Below are positions 1 to 10,062 of a stretch of DNA of 64,000 nucleotides, piece by piece. The position numbers and the translations under genes are program-made. The stretch lies in NCBI RefSeq assembly GCF_020447205.1, contig NZ_JAJAEL010000005.1, forward strand, positions 1-64,000, given 5' to 3'. This DNA comes from Thalassolituus alkanivorans. GTDB lineage: Bacteria; Pseudomonadota; Gammaproteobacteria; Pseudomonadales; Oceanobacteraceae. Under the pieces are notes generated by a model. It worked only from the letters and a program-made list of their open reading frames with translations. It made no database searches and was not told the DNA's origin. Numbering within the stretch: position 1 is the stretch's first letter; every line of letters begins with the position of its first letter.

Positions 1-42
1 CGCCTGCAGCGCGGCTTCCATGTCGAAGGTTGGTTTGGTCAT
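1..42 (-). CDS. N-terminus of a probable IS256-family transposase (partial)
   Basis: Minus-strand ATG at 42..40 opens MTKPTFDMEAALQA and runs off the window edge. IS256 transposases commonly begin with a similar short acidic stretch (MT..FD.E.AL.AL..G..LTGKDG). Only 14 residues are visible, so this is a hint, not proof. The inverted-repeat-like end just upstream (76-99) supports it. It could instead be the start of an unrelated gene. Confidence 0.45.
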   Translation of the reverse strand, partial: MTKPTFDMEAALQA

Positions 43-99
43 GTGTCATCTCTGTTTTGTATAGGATAAAGAAATGACACAGAATTCTGAACACTACCC
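1..99 (-). mobile_element. Partial insertion sequence, probably IS256 family (edge only)
   Basis: Only the 5' end of the element is in the window. Read on the minus strand it starts near position 99 with GGGTAGTGTTC followed by AGAATTCTGTGTCATTTC, which resembles the terminal inverted repeats of IS256-type elements (ends of the kind AATT.TGTGTCA). The start of an ORF reading out of the window lies 57 nt inside. A short inverted repeat, GTGTCAT (43-49) and ATGACAC (74-80), lies in the untranslated end. The family call is from memory of IS256 ends and the transposase N-terminus; the other end and the target duplication are outside the window. Confidence 0.5.
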
Positions 100-103
100 T
101 CAG

Positions 104-493
104 CTATTCCTTTTCATCACCTTCCTGACTCACACCAGAAAACAGCAGCGGCAGCAGCGCTACGAGACTGGTCGTCTCTGACCATAACCCGAAGATGGCC
201 AATGGAACCAGTAGCCAGGCTGAATAGCGGCGCTGTTTCAGAAGTAAAAACCCTGACAACATCATACTTAATGCCGACAGCAGGTGAATTGTCCAGAGCA
301 GATAAAAACCAGTCAGGTCGGTGGAGGGGGCTACCCAGCTCAGGTAGTTAAACTTTGCCAGATCAAAACTTATAAAGGCTTCAATGGTTAAGGCCGTCGC
401 GGCCAGCAGCAGAAGAAAGGCTGAGGCTTTGAACAGTATTTTCAGCCTCGGTGAGAGTTGCAATGCTGGCGCGTTATTTATATTCAGAGTCAT
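104..493 (-). CDS. Small integral membrane protein, unknown function
   Basis: 129 residues with three or four hydrophobic segments (about 19-42, 62-85, 91-115), a short basic loop containing KQRRYS, and an acidic C-terminus (GDEKE). No family recognised. The stop codon lies only 4 bp from the probable IS end at 99, so the native downstream context has been replaced. The gene matters because two decayed homologues occur in this window (about 3528-3755 and 14641-14770), so it belongs to a locally duplicated family. The start ATG at 493 gives a plausible soluble head before the first hydrophobic segment. Confidence 0.6.
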   Translation of the reverse strand: MTLNINNAPALQLSPRLKILFKASAFLLLLAATALTIEAFISFDLAKFNYLSWVAPSTDLTGFYLLWTIHLLSALSMMLSGFLLLKQRRYSAWLLVPLAIFGLWSETTSLVALLPLLFSGVSQEGDEKE

Positions 494-683
494 GGTGGTG
501 TCATCGTTTTATTATTATCGGGCCATTATAAAGGCGGTTACGGTGACGAATATTACCGCAGATTATACGTTTTATTCATTATGGTACGGCCAGGCCGGTC
601 TGAAGTGGCGTCTGTTTTTCGCAGAGAAGGTCAGGCGGTTGTCATGGTGGCAGAACATTCTGAATAAACAGACTTTATGAATC

Positions 684-715
684 GCCCCCTTATCTTTTAA
701 AAAAGATAAGGGGGC
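684..715. terminator. Perfect 15-bp hairpin downstream of fadH
   Basis: GCCCCCTTATCTTTT (684-698) pairs perfectly with AAAAGATAAGGGGGC (701-715) across a 2-nt loop. It lies 10 bp beyond the fadH stop, consistent with transcription termination. No long T run follows, so it may act instead as a 3' stabilising hairpin. Confidence 0.6.
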
Positions 716-724
716 GGGGCAGCA

Positions 725-2780
<2,056 letters not shown>

Positions 2781-2804
2781 CTTTATACTCACTGGTGTCT
2801 TTAA

Positions 2805-2820
2805 TTGCAACTTGTTGCAT
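2805..2820. promoter_or_regulatory. Operator 2 between fadH and the PadR-type gene
   Basis: TTGCAA-CTTG-TTGCAT, the same site as 2765-2780 with one arm mismatch, 40 bp away (close to four helical turns). Two equally spaced copies suggest cooperative binding controlling both divergent promoters. Confidence 0.6.
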
Positions 2821-2862
2821 AAAAGCATTATCCTGCGCTGGAAATCACTAAATGAGTTACCT

Positions 2863-3411
2863 ATGTCATTGCCTCATGCGTTACTGACCTCGTTGCTGGA
2901 GCAACCCTGCTCGGGTATGGATCTGGCGCGGCGCTTCGGGCGTTCCATCGGCTTCTTCTGGCCGGCGACGCATCAGCAGATATACAAAGAGCTGGGCAAG
3001 CTGGAGGCTGCTGGCTGGGTCCGCTCAACTGCAGAAGAGGGCGCGCGTGGCCGGAAGCGGTGCTACGAGGTCTTGCCTGCGGGTGAGCAGGAACTTAAAC
3101 GCTGGGTGGCGGAGGCGGATGATCCGCCACCTCTGCGCGATGCCATGATGGTGCGCTTAAGGGCGGAAGCTGCACTGGGCACAGGCGCCGGGGTTGAGAA
3201 TGATCTGCTGCACAGGCTGGCCCGGCACCGCACACAGCTGGCTTTGTATGAAGACATTGAACAGCGTGATTTCACAGGCCGGGAATTGTCGGCGGCTGAG
3301 CAATTGCAGTATCTGATTCTGCAGTCCGGTCTGGCAACGGAGCGCGAGCATATCCGCTTTTGCGAAAAAGCGCTGGCGCTGCTGGAAGCGCTGGAACCCG
3401 CAGAGAGTTAA
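2863..3411 (+). CDS. PadR-family transcriptional regulator
   Basis: 182 residues. An N-terminal winged helix (about 3-75) contains the PadR signature: FFWPATHQQIYKEL followed by a wing with GRKRCYEVLPAG. The C-terminal helical part (about 90-180) is the usual dimerisation/effector region (Vir_act_alpha_C type). The start at 2863 is chosen because PadR proteins begin a few residues before the first helix and because the upstream ATG at 2812 lies in the operator. Divergent from fadH with paired palindromes between, so it probably represses fadH and itself in response to a fatty-acyl or enone ligand (inference). Confidence 0.85.
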   Translation: MSLPHALLTSLLEQPCSGMDLARRFGRSIGFFWPATHQQIYKELGKLEAAGWVRSTAEEGARGRKRCYEVLPAGEQELKRWVAEADDPPPLRDAMMVRLRAEAALGTGAGVENDLLHRLARHRTQLALYEDIEQRDFTGRELSAAEQLQYLILQSGLATEREHIRFCEKALALLEALEPAES

Positions 3412-3527
3412 GCGCGGGTAATCTCTTTTGCAGTCAACCAATGTGGCATGGTGGCCAGTTGCCCTGCCTTATAATCCTGCGCGGACCTTATCCCGGAGCA
3501 ACTGATTTCGCGGCTGTTCCGTCGTCT

Positions 3528-3755
3528 CACCTTCCTGATTCATAGCAGAAAACGCCAGCGGGTTGATTGCACAGAGCAGGTAAAACCAGTCAGGTCAGCG
3601 GATGGGGCTATCCGGTTCAGATCGTTCAGTTTTGCCTGATCAAAATTAAGAAAAGTTTTAATGGTTAACGCAATGGCACTCTGCAGCAGAATCATGACTG
3701 CGGTATTGAGCAGCATTTTTTACCGGAGAAATAGTTGCAGAGGTGCTGAGTTTCA
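3528..3755 (-). pseudogene. Decayed copy of the small membrane protein gene at 104-493
   Basis: The plus-strand text aligns with 118-470 (shared stretches CACCTTCCTGA, AACCAGTCAGGTC, TTGCC.GATCAAAA, TTTAATGGTTAA). The best minus-strand reading gives ALTIKTFLNFDQAKLNDLN..APSADLTGF against ALTIEAFISFDLAKFNYLS..APSTDLTGF in the intact gene. A missing T after the GF codons breaks the frame, about 130 bp of the middle (the KQRRYS region) is absent, and the start region has drifted. It fills most of the gap 3412-3842; nothing else was seen there. Confidence 0.75.
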
Positions 3756-3842
3756 GAGGTGCAGAGCTGCGTCTATTCAGAATCACAACCGTATAGTTTG
3801 CGCCATACAGCATTTATCGGCTGTTTATTGAAGAGTTGGTAT

Positions 3843-5258
3843 TTACTGATTCGGGCTGTTAATGGGCAGCCTGAGCATGAACCGGGTTTTATCCGGAACC
3901 GATGTCACCTCGATAGAGCCATGATGAAGCTCCGCAATGGATTTGACGATTGCCAGACCAAGCCCCACACCTTCACGCTGGCTGTTCCCTCTGGAGGGGT
4001 CTGTCTGGTAAAAGCGGTCAAACAGCCGGCTCAGGTGTTTCTCATCGATCTTTTTCCCGCCATTTTCAATCGTGATCAACGCCTGATTTTCCTGCTGTGT
4101 TACGCAGATACCGACGTCTGCTCCCGCCGGACTGTGGTTGATGGCGTTGGATATCAGGTTATTCAGAGCCCGCCGGAACATGGTGCGGTCTACCTCAGCC
4201 ATTACGGCGTCACCCGATACTTTAAGCGGTACCTGTTTTTCTTCCGCCAGCGGTTCAAAGTAGTCGGTAAGCGCTTTGATTTCTTCTGCCAGGTTCAGTG
4301 AGGTTTTTTCCAGCGTTAATTGTTTATTGTCGGTTTTTGCCAGCCACAGCATATCGCGGATCATAACGCTGAGTCTGTCGTACTCTTCAAGGCTGGAATA
4401 GAGTATGTCGCGGTATTCTTCTGTGCTTCTGTCTTTATTAAGCGCTACCTGAGTTTGGGTGCTGAGGTTGGTAATTGGTGTTCGCAATTCATGGGCAATA
4501 TCCGCTGAAAACTGGGAAAGCTTCTGAAAGCTCTCTTCAACGTGGCTGATCATCTCATTAAAGGCCTGAATCAGTTCGCTTAATTCTTCAGGTGCGTGGT
4601 CGGAATTCAGACGGTGGCTGAGGTTGTGTACATCAATATTCTGAATTTCTTTGCTCAGCCGGTGGAGTGGCCGGTGGCCGATACGAATAGCTACCCAGGC
4701 AGCAGCAATTGTCAGGATGCCGGCGAGCAGCATCAGGCCCCACAGGGTTTTACGGAAATTCTGCATAAAATCGTGGTGAAAATCGGTGGTCACCGCGACC
4801 GCAATTTTAGCGCCATCAATAAAACGATTCAGTGATTCTGGTGTGAGTATCGCTCCCTGATATTGGTGATCTCCGGTCTGCCATTTATATAAATTGTCTG
4901 CCCGAATTGATTTGATTACGGATGCATTGTTGAGCAGTGGCGAAAAGTCTGGCTCGGTACCTGTATAGATGGGTAACCCCTGCTTATCGAACACCGCAAA
5001 GTAAATACCGTGATGACCGGAAACGGCATTTTGCAGCCGGGATTCCAGTGTCTGCCCGGTAAATTTATCCAGCCCCAGAATCGCTTTTTCAACCGAAAGG
5101 GCAACCACGCGGAGCTCATCGGCATCCTGCTGATTAAAATGGTGCAGCACTGATCGTTGCACCAGCAAACCCAGAATGATAAAGCAAAGCACGATGGCCA
5201 AACCGACCAGCAGTGCCATATGCAGCGCTAATGACAGAGGGCGGCGGTCAGATTTCAC
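3843..5258 (-). CDS. copS: Heavy-metal (copper) sensor histidine kinase
   Basis: 471 residues in the CusS/CopS architecture: N-terminal membrane segment (about 13-35), a periplasmic sensor of about 130 residues, a second membrane segment (about 172-192), HAMP, then HisKA with the H-box [12 protein letters not shown] (H256), an N-box around [13 protein letters not shown] and a glycine-rich [11 protein letters not shown] lid. The first 11 nt overlap the end of copR, so the two are translationally coupled. Divergent from the multicopper oxidase, so it is expected to sense periplasmic Cu(I)/Cu(II) and signal to CopR. The copper assignment comes from context and the CusS-like layout. Confidence 0.88.
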   Translation of the reverse strand: MKSDRRPLSLALHMALLVGLAIVLCFIILGLLVQRSVLHHFNQQDADELRVVALSVEKAILGLDKFTGQTLESRLQNAVSGHHGIYFAVFDKQGLPIYTGTEPDFSPLLNNASVIKSIRADNLYKWQTGDHQYQGAILTPESLNRFIDGAKIAVAVTTDFHHDFMQNFRKTLWGLMLLAGILTIAAAWVAIRIGHRPLHRLSKEIQNIDVHNLSHRLNSDHAPEELSELIQAFNEMISHVEESFQKLSQFSADIAHELRTPITNLSTQTQVALNKDRSTEEYRDILYSSLEEYDRLSVMIRDMLWLAKTDNKQLTLEKTSLNLAEEIKALTDYFEPLAEEKQVPLKVSGDAVMAEVDRTMFRRALNNLISNAINHSPAGADVGICVTQQENQALITIENGGKKIDEKHLSRLFDRFYQTDPSRGNSQREGVGLGLAIVKSIAELHHGSIEVTSVPDKTRFMLRLPINSPNQ

Positions 5259-5931
5259 GCTGAGCGTCCAGAACGTAGCCCATGCCGCGCACGGTATGAA
5301 TTAATTTGGTTTCAAAATCGTCATCAATTTTTGAGCGTAAGCGCCGTATGGCAACATCAATAACATTGGTGTCGCTGTCAAAATTCATATCCCAGACCTG
5401 AGAGGCAATTAAGGAGCGTGGCAGAACTTCGCCCTGGCGTCTTAACATTAATTCCAGTAAGGCAAATTCTTTGTTGGTCAGATTAATACGTTGTTTATTG
5501 CGGTGAGCAACCCGGCGTTTGAGATCCAGGGTTAAATCGGCGATGTGCATTTCATCCAGTTCGGATTTGGGCTGTCCCCGCCGTAGCAGGGTTCTTACGC
5601 GTGCCAGTAATTCAGCAAAGGCAAAGGGTTTAACCAGATAATCATCGGCGCCAAGTTCCAGCCCTTTAACGCGGTCATCTACCGAATCCCGGGCGGTGAG
5701 AAACAGCGTAGCAGTATCGCAATGACGCTCACGCAGCGAACGCAATATCTGCCAGCCATCAATGTCCGGCAACATGACATCAAGAATGATCAGTTCGAAG
5801 GTTTCGGTGACTGCAAGGTGGTGGCCGTCCAGTCCGTTATTAGCCAGTGAGACCGAGAACCCCGCTTCGGTGAGCCCTTTGCGTAAGTACTCGCCCGTTT
5901 TAGCTTCGTCCTCAATGATGAGTAATTTCAT
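5248..5931 (-). CDS. copR: Heavy-metal response regulator, OmpR/PhoB family
   Basis: 227 residues: receiver domain (1-115) with acidic pair E7/D8, phospho-acceptor D51 ([14 protein letters not shown]) and the conserved Lys in VKPFAFAEL; a C-terminal winged helix (about 128-222) ends with RGMGYVLD. This is the CusR/CopR/IrlR length and layout. First gene of copRS, overlapping copS by 11 nt. Divergent from the copper-oxidase operon across a perfect palindrome at 5999-6014 that is its probable binding site. Confidence 0.9.
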   Translation of the reverse strand: MKLLIIEDEAKTGEYLRKGLTEAGFSVSLANNGLDGHHLAVTETFELIILDVMLPDIDGWQILRSLRERHCDTATLFLTARDSVDDRVKGLELGADDYLVKPFAFAELLARVRTLLRRGQPKSELDEMHIADLTLDLKRRVAHRNKQRINLTNKEFALLELMLRRQGEVLPRSLIASQVWDMNFDSDTNVIDVAIRRLRSKIDDDFETKLIHTVRGMGYVLDAQREI

Positions 5932-5998
5932 CAGCAGACTCCCAGGTCAGAGGTGGCGCAGTCTAGTTATCGGTGGCTGACGATAAGATGACAGTTAC

Positions 5999-6014
5999 AT
6001 TACATCAATGTAAT
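5999..6014. promoter_or_regulatory. Putative CopR box
   Basis: ATTACAT-CA-ATGTAAT is a perfect palindrome in the 166-bp gap between copR and copA. A third half-site, GTTACAT, overlaps on the left (5994-6000). CusR/CopR-type regulators bind TTACA/TGTAA-containing repeats, so this probably drives both divergent operons. Confidence 0.6.
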
Positions 6015-6097
6015 CAATGCGTCACTTTGAGGTCAGTTACCGGCTCTTATTCTACAGGCTATCCGTTGAATTCATTTTTTACATTAAGACTGAGTCT

Positions 6098-8071
6098 ATG
6101 AATAAAAAATATTCTTTAACACAAGGCCAGGCTCCGCTGTCGAGACGGCGCTTTGTTCAGGGGCTGGGGACTGCCGGAGTTGCTTTATCACTGTCTGGTT
6201 TGATGGGAGCCCGCGCGTTTGCGGCCGGCGCAGAGGGTAGTGCGTCTGTTCCGCTGCTGAAGGGCACCAGTTTCGATCTCGAAGTGGCCGAGCAACGGGT
6301 TAATTTTACCGGTGTTGTACGGACTGCGACGACGATTAATGGCTCTGTCCCGGCACCGACGCTGATCTGGCGTGAAGGCGAGACGGTAACCATACGCGTG
6401 ACCAACCGTCTGTCGGTACCTACCTCGATTCACTGGCATGGAATTATTTTGCCGTTTCAGATGGACGGTGTGCCGGGTATCAGTTTCCGCGGCATCGCCC
6501 CCGGCGAAACCTTTACCTACCGCTTTAAAGTGCAACAGAGTGGCACTTATTGGTATCACTCCCACAGCGGCTTTCAGGAAATGACCGGCATGTACGGCAG
6601 CATCATCGTGTTGCCGGCTGCGGGTGAGCGCTTCCCGGCAGACCGGGACTATGTTGTGCAGCTCTCAGACTGGACCGATGAAGATCCGATGGCGGTGTTC
6701 GCCAAGCTCAAGCACCAGAGTGATTACTACAATTTTAACCAGCCAACGGCTGTTGATTTTGCCCATGATGTTTCCGCTGTCGGGGTGCAGCAGGCGCTCT
6801 CCCAGCGGCGCATGTGGAATCAGATGCGCATGAGTCCGGGTGATCTGGCCGATGTTTCGGCAGAAACCTTTACCTACCTGATGAACGGTACAACCCCTGC
6901 CGGTAACTGGACCGGGCTGTTTAAACAGGGTGAGAAAGTACGTCTGCGCTTTGTTAACGGCGCCAGCAATACTTTTTACGATGTGCGTATTCCAGGTCTG
7001 CCGCTGACGGTTGTGCAGACAGATGGCCAGGATGTGGAGCCGGTAACGGTAGATGAATTCCGCTTTGGCCCAGGCGAAACCTACGATGTTGTGGTTGAGC
7101 CTGAGGAGGATGCGTACACCATTTTTGCGCAGTCTATGGATCGCAGCGGCTATGCCAGCGGTACCTTGTCAGTGCGCAGCGGACTGACCGCGATTGTGCC
7201 GGCGCTGGACCCTCCGCAGCCGCTGACCATGGCCGATATGATGGGCCAGATGAACGGTATGAACCACAGTGGCCACGGCAGCATGCCGATGGGGCAGATG
7301 AAGGAGATGAGCCACGACAGCATGCCGATGGATGGCATGAACATGAATCATGAAGGCATGAACATGAATCACGATGGCATGAGCATGAACCACGACGGCA
7401 TGAGCATGAACCACGATGGCATGAGCATGAACCATGACGGCATGAGCATGAATCACGACGGCATGACCATGAATCACGATGGCATGACCATGAACCACGA
7501 TAGCCGGGCACTGGCGAAGCCTTCTCAAACCGTACGTCATGCCCGCACCGAATACGGGCCTGGTACCGATATGCGCGTCGATAGCCCGCGTACAAATCTT
7601 GATGATCCGGGTGTCGGATTACGTGACCTGAGCCAGAGTGGATTGCGGCCGCCGGGTCACCGGGTGCTGACTCTGGATATGCTGCATACCATCGGCGGTT
7701 CGCTGGATAAGCGGCTGCCGGAACGGGAAGTCGAACTGCACCTTACCGGCAATATGGAACGCTACGCCTGGTCCTTTGATGGGCTGGAATTCGGCCAGTC
7801 TACGCCGGTGCATTTCCGTCACGGCGAGCGGCTGCGGGTGATTCTGCAGAACGACACCATGATGACCCATCCTATGCATATGCACGGCATGTGGAGTGAG
7901 CTGGAAAACGAACGCGGCGAGTTTGTTGCCCGCCGCCACACCATTCCGGTGCAGCCAGCGCAGCGCATCAGTTTTCAGGTTACGGCGGATGCGCTCGGAC
8001 GTTGGGCCTGGCACTGCCATCTGCTGTTTCATATGGATGCGGGCATGTTCCGCGAGGTGGTGGTGTCATGA
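6098..8071 (+). CDS. copA: Copper-resistance multicopper oxidase (CopA/PcoA family)
   Basis: 657 residues, Tat-exported (SRRRFVQGLG near residue 13, then a hydrophobic stretch ending ARAFAAG). Copper ligands appear in order: HWHG, HSHSGFQ, HPMHMHG and the type-1/trinuclear HCHLLFHMDAGM at the C-terminus. Between cupredoxin domains 2 and 3 lies a Met/His-rich region with eight tandem heptads GM(N/S/T)MNH(D/E) (nt 7334-7501), a presumed copper-loading segment. Periplasmic; oxidises Cu(I) to Cu(II). The start at 6098 puts the Tat signal at the N-terminus; the upstream in-frame ATG (6017) would add 27 unrelated residues. Followed by copB with ATGA overlap. The symbol is shared by the unrelated Cu ATPase. 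Confidence 0.93.
   Translation: MNKKYSLTQGQAPLSRRRFVQGLGTAGVALSLSGLMGARAFAAGAEGSASVPLLKGTSFDLEVAEQRVNFTGVVRTATTINGSVPAPTLIWREGETVTIRVTNRLSVPTSIHWHGIILPFQMDGVPGISFRGIAPGETFTYRFKVQQSGTYWYHSHSGFQEMTGMYGSIIVLPAAGERFPADRDYVVQLSDWTDEDPMAVFAKLKHQSDYYNFNQPTAVDFAHDVSAVGVQQALSQRRMWNQMRMSPGDLADVSAETFTYLMNGTTPAGNWTGLFKQGEKVRLRFVNGASNTFYDVRIPGLPLTVVQTDGQDVEPVTVDEFRFGPGETYDVVVEPEEDAYTIFAQSMDRSGYASGTLSVRSGLTAIVPALDPPQPLTMADMMGQMNGMNHSGHGSMPMGQMKEMSHDSMPMDGMNMNHEGMNMNHDGMSMNHDGMSMNHDGMSMNHDGMSMNHDGMTMNHDGMTMNHDSRALAKPSQTVRHARTEYGPGTDMRVDSPRTNLDDPGVGLRDLSQSGLRPPGHRVLTLDMLHTIGGSLDKRLPEREVELHLTGNMERYAWSFDGLEFGQSTPVHFRHGERLRVILQNDTMMTHPMHMHGMWSELENERGEFVARRHTIPVQPAQRISFQVTADALGRWAWHCHLLFHMDAGMFREVVVS
7334..7501 (+). 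repeat. Eight 21-bp tandem repeats coding for Met/His heptads
   Basis: Eight in-frame 21-bp units encode GMxMNHD/E; four central units are identical at protein level (GMSMNHD). The near-identity at DNA level suggests recent expansion by slippage. The repeat is coding, within copA. Confidence 0.92.
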
Positions 8072-8979
8072 GCATGTACAAAGAGCTCTCCGTTCTGGCG
8101 GCCGCCATCGTTATCAGCAGTTACAGCCTGTCAGCCCCGGCTGAGAGCATGGCCGGTATGTCACATGATGATATGCCAGCCTCGTCAGCGGCGGACGCAG
8201 AATCAGCACCCATGACGATGGGCACGATGCGTATGCAGGGTGGCAAGGCACCGGCCGACGCCCGCGATCCGCACAGCTATGCCAATGGCATGACGCTGGA
8301 CAGCGGTGCTTATGTGCTGCCGGCGGTCCCCCGTTTACGTCTGGCCGACGAGCACAATTTCTGGGCTGTGGCCTTTAACCGTTTTGAGGCCGTGAGAGCG
8401 GATGACGGCGATTACGGACTCTACGATGCCCAGGCCTGGTTTGGTGGCAGCTACGATCGCGCTGTAATCAAGGCTGAGGGCGAGGTGGTGGCCGGCACGC
8501 TGGAAGAAAGCCAGACCGAGCTGTTCTACAGCCATGCTGTAACCGCTTATTGGAATGTGCAGGCCGGTGTGCGCCACGACAGTGGTTCAGGCCCGGACCG
8601 TAACTGGCTCGGAGTAGGAATTCAGGGGCTTGCGCCTTACTGGTTCGAGGTTGATGCCACGCTTTACGCCGGTGAGCAGGGACGTTCGCTGTTGCAGGTT
8701 GAGGCGGAATACGAGCTGCTGTTAACACAGCGCTGGATTGTGCAGCCGCGCGCGGAAATGACCCTCTACGGCAAGTCTGATTCGGATAATGGTATCGGCC
8801 GTGGTCTTTCGGCCATCGATGCCGGCGTGCGCCTGCGTTATGAGTTCAGCCGCCAGTTCGCTCCCTATGTGGGCGTGGAATGGCAGGGCCGGTTTGGCGA
8901 CACCGCCGATGCGGTCCGGGCCGGTGGTGATAGTCCCCGCGCTGCCGACTGGGTGGCCGGATTAAGGTTCTGGTTTTAA
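8068..8979 (+). CDS. copB: Copper-resistance outer membrane protein CopB
   Basis: 303 residues with a Sec signal peptide (hydrophobic stretch about 8-24), a Met/His-rich N-terminal region (GMSHDDMP, PMTMGTMRMQGG) and a C-terminal half with the alternating pattern and terminal aromatic (GLRFWF) of an outer-membrane beta-barrel. This is the CopB/PcoB family, thought to bind or export copper at the outer membrane. ATG at 8068 overlaps the copA stop (ATGA), so it is translationally coupled. The ORF extends upstream in frame to 8002, inside copA, but that part has no signal peptide. Confidence 0.9.
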   Translation: MSMYKELSVLAAAIVISSYSLSAPAESMAGMSHDDMPASSAADAESAPMTMGTMRMQGGKAPADARDPHSYANGMTLDSGAYVLPAVPRLRLADEHNFWAVAFNRFEAVRADDGDYGLYDAQAWFGGSYDRAVIKAEGEVVAGTLEESQTELFYSHAVTAYWNVQAGVRHDSGSGPDRNWLGVGIQGLAPYWFEVDATLYAGEQGRSLLQVEAEYELLLTQRWIVQPRAEMTLYGKSDSDNGIGRGLSAIDAGVRLRYEFSRQFAPYVGVEWQGRFGDTADAVRAGGDSPRAADWVAGLRFWF

Positions 8980-9015
8980 CGGTAATAACCATTTTTCAAC
9001 CATAAGGTGTGTGAC

Positions 9016-9333
9016 ATGAAAACAATATCAACAGCTGTTTGGGTACTGGTTTCCGGCATTGCATTTTCGGCGCTGGCCAATGCCCATGATCCTTCTGAAC
9101 ATGCGGCGAAAGGTGAAAGTCCTGACTGCAGTGCGATGCCGGACATGCATCAGGCGTCAATGAACGCATCCGATCCGGTGATGCAGGCGATGATGAAAAA
9201 ATGCGCAGAGGCCATGCACGGTAATGCAAAGGATCAGAAGCAGGATCAGAAACATGGTTCCGCCCATAAAGATGACAGCGGGCATCATCAGACATCCGGC
9301 GGGCATGATGACGGTGATCAACATGGGCATTAA
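9016..9333 (+). CDS. Periplasmic His/Met-rich small protein of the copper locus
   Basis: 105 residues: signal peptide (about 1-22, cleavage after ALANA), then a short domain with Cys, Met and His (SPDCSAMPDMHQASM, MQAMMKKCAEAMHG) and a His/Asp-rich tail (HHQTSGGHDDGDQHGH) suited to metal chelation. No family recognised with certainty. It follows copB by 36 bp and probably shares its transcript; a role as periplasmic copper buffer or chaperone is inference. The start at 9016 is used because the GTG/ATG-like upstream codons lie before the signal peptide. Confidence 0.75.
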   Translation: MKTISTAVWVLVSGIAFSALANAHDPSEHAAKGESPDCSAMPDMHQASMNASDPVMQAMMKKCAEAMHGNAKDQKQDQKHGSAHKDDSGHHQTSGGHDDGDQHGH

Positions 9334-9393
9334 TCCTGACGGCACAGGATGCATAACCCCTGAAGGGGCTATCAGGACCGGGCAGGAGATATC

Positions 9394-9948
9394 ATGTTGA
9401 ATATCATCAGGGGCATGATTCTGGCGGGCGTTATTCTGCTGCTGGCGGGCTTTGGCGTTATTTATTCCGGCGTGTATTCCGTGGCTGCCGACACGCCGCA
9501 TAACCCTTTGACCTATTGGCTGCTGGAGACGTTACGGGAGCGATCGATTGACAGAGCCTCCCGGCCGCTTGATGTGCCGGATCTCAACTCAGCTGATTGG
9601 CTGCTGGCCGGTGGTCCGGATTACAACGAGATGTGCGCCGGTTGTCATTTACGGCCGGGAAAAACCTATAGTGATATGAGCCTTGGCTTGTATCCCGTGC
9701 CTCCCAATTTAACCGCCGGTCTGGATGAGCATGAACATGCGGATGACGATAAACAAAGCCTTGCCCGTCGTCAGTTCTGGATTATTAAACACGGTATTAA
9801 AGCCTCTGGCATGCCTGCCTGGGGTAAGACCCACGACGATCAGCGCATCTGGGCTATGGTGGCTTTCCTGCAACGTCTGCCGGAGCTGACTGAAGAGCAA
9901 TATCAGATTCTGACGGCGAGGGATAAGGCCGGCTCCGGGCATCACTAG
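9394..9948 (+). CDS. Membrane-anchored c-type cytochrome in the copper operon
   Basis: 184 residues: an uncleaved N-terminal membrane anchor (about 5-30), then a class-I-like cytochrome c domain with one haem-binding CAGCH (C81, C84, H85) and a likely distal Met in ASGMPAWG (M140). A short His/Asp-rich insert (EHEHADDDK) and a HH C-terminus could bind metal. RBS GGAG lies 7 nt from the ATG. Its place between copB and the Cu ATPase suggests periplasmic electron transfer tied to copper oxidation state, for example as partner of the CopA oxidase; this is inference. It is not one of the standard Cop/Pco proteins. Confidence 0.8.
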   Translation: MLNIIRGMILAGVILLLAGFGVIYSGVYSVAADTPHNPLTYWLLETLRERSIDRASRPLDVPDLNSADWLLAGGPDYNEMCAGCHLRPGKTYSDMSLGLYPVPPNLTAGLDEHEHADDDKQSLARRQFWIIKHGIKASGMPAWGKTHDDQRIWAMVAFLQRLPELTEEQYQILTARDKAGSGHH

Positions 9949-10062
9949 CCTTAGCGGGAAAATTACTGGCTCCGGCAGTGCTGCGCTGATCAGGCCCGGC
10001 CTGAAAGCGGGGGAATATGACCTGTTATTTAAGTGGAATATTGCGGACAAGAGGATAACAAA

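Noticed and set aside
7334..7501. Possible CRISPR-like array
   Set aside because: The units are contiguous 21-bp coding repeats with no spacers; they lie in frame inside copA.
7134..7595. His/Ser/Cys-rich ORFs opposite the copA Met/His repeats
   Set aside because: Low-complexity product of the 21-bp coding repeat read in the wrong frame.
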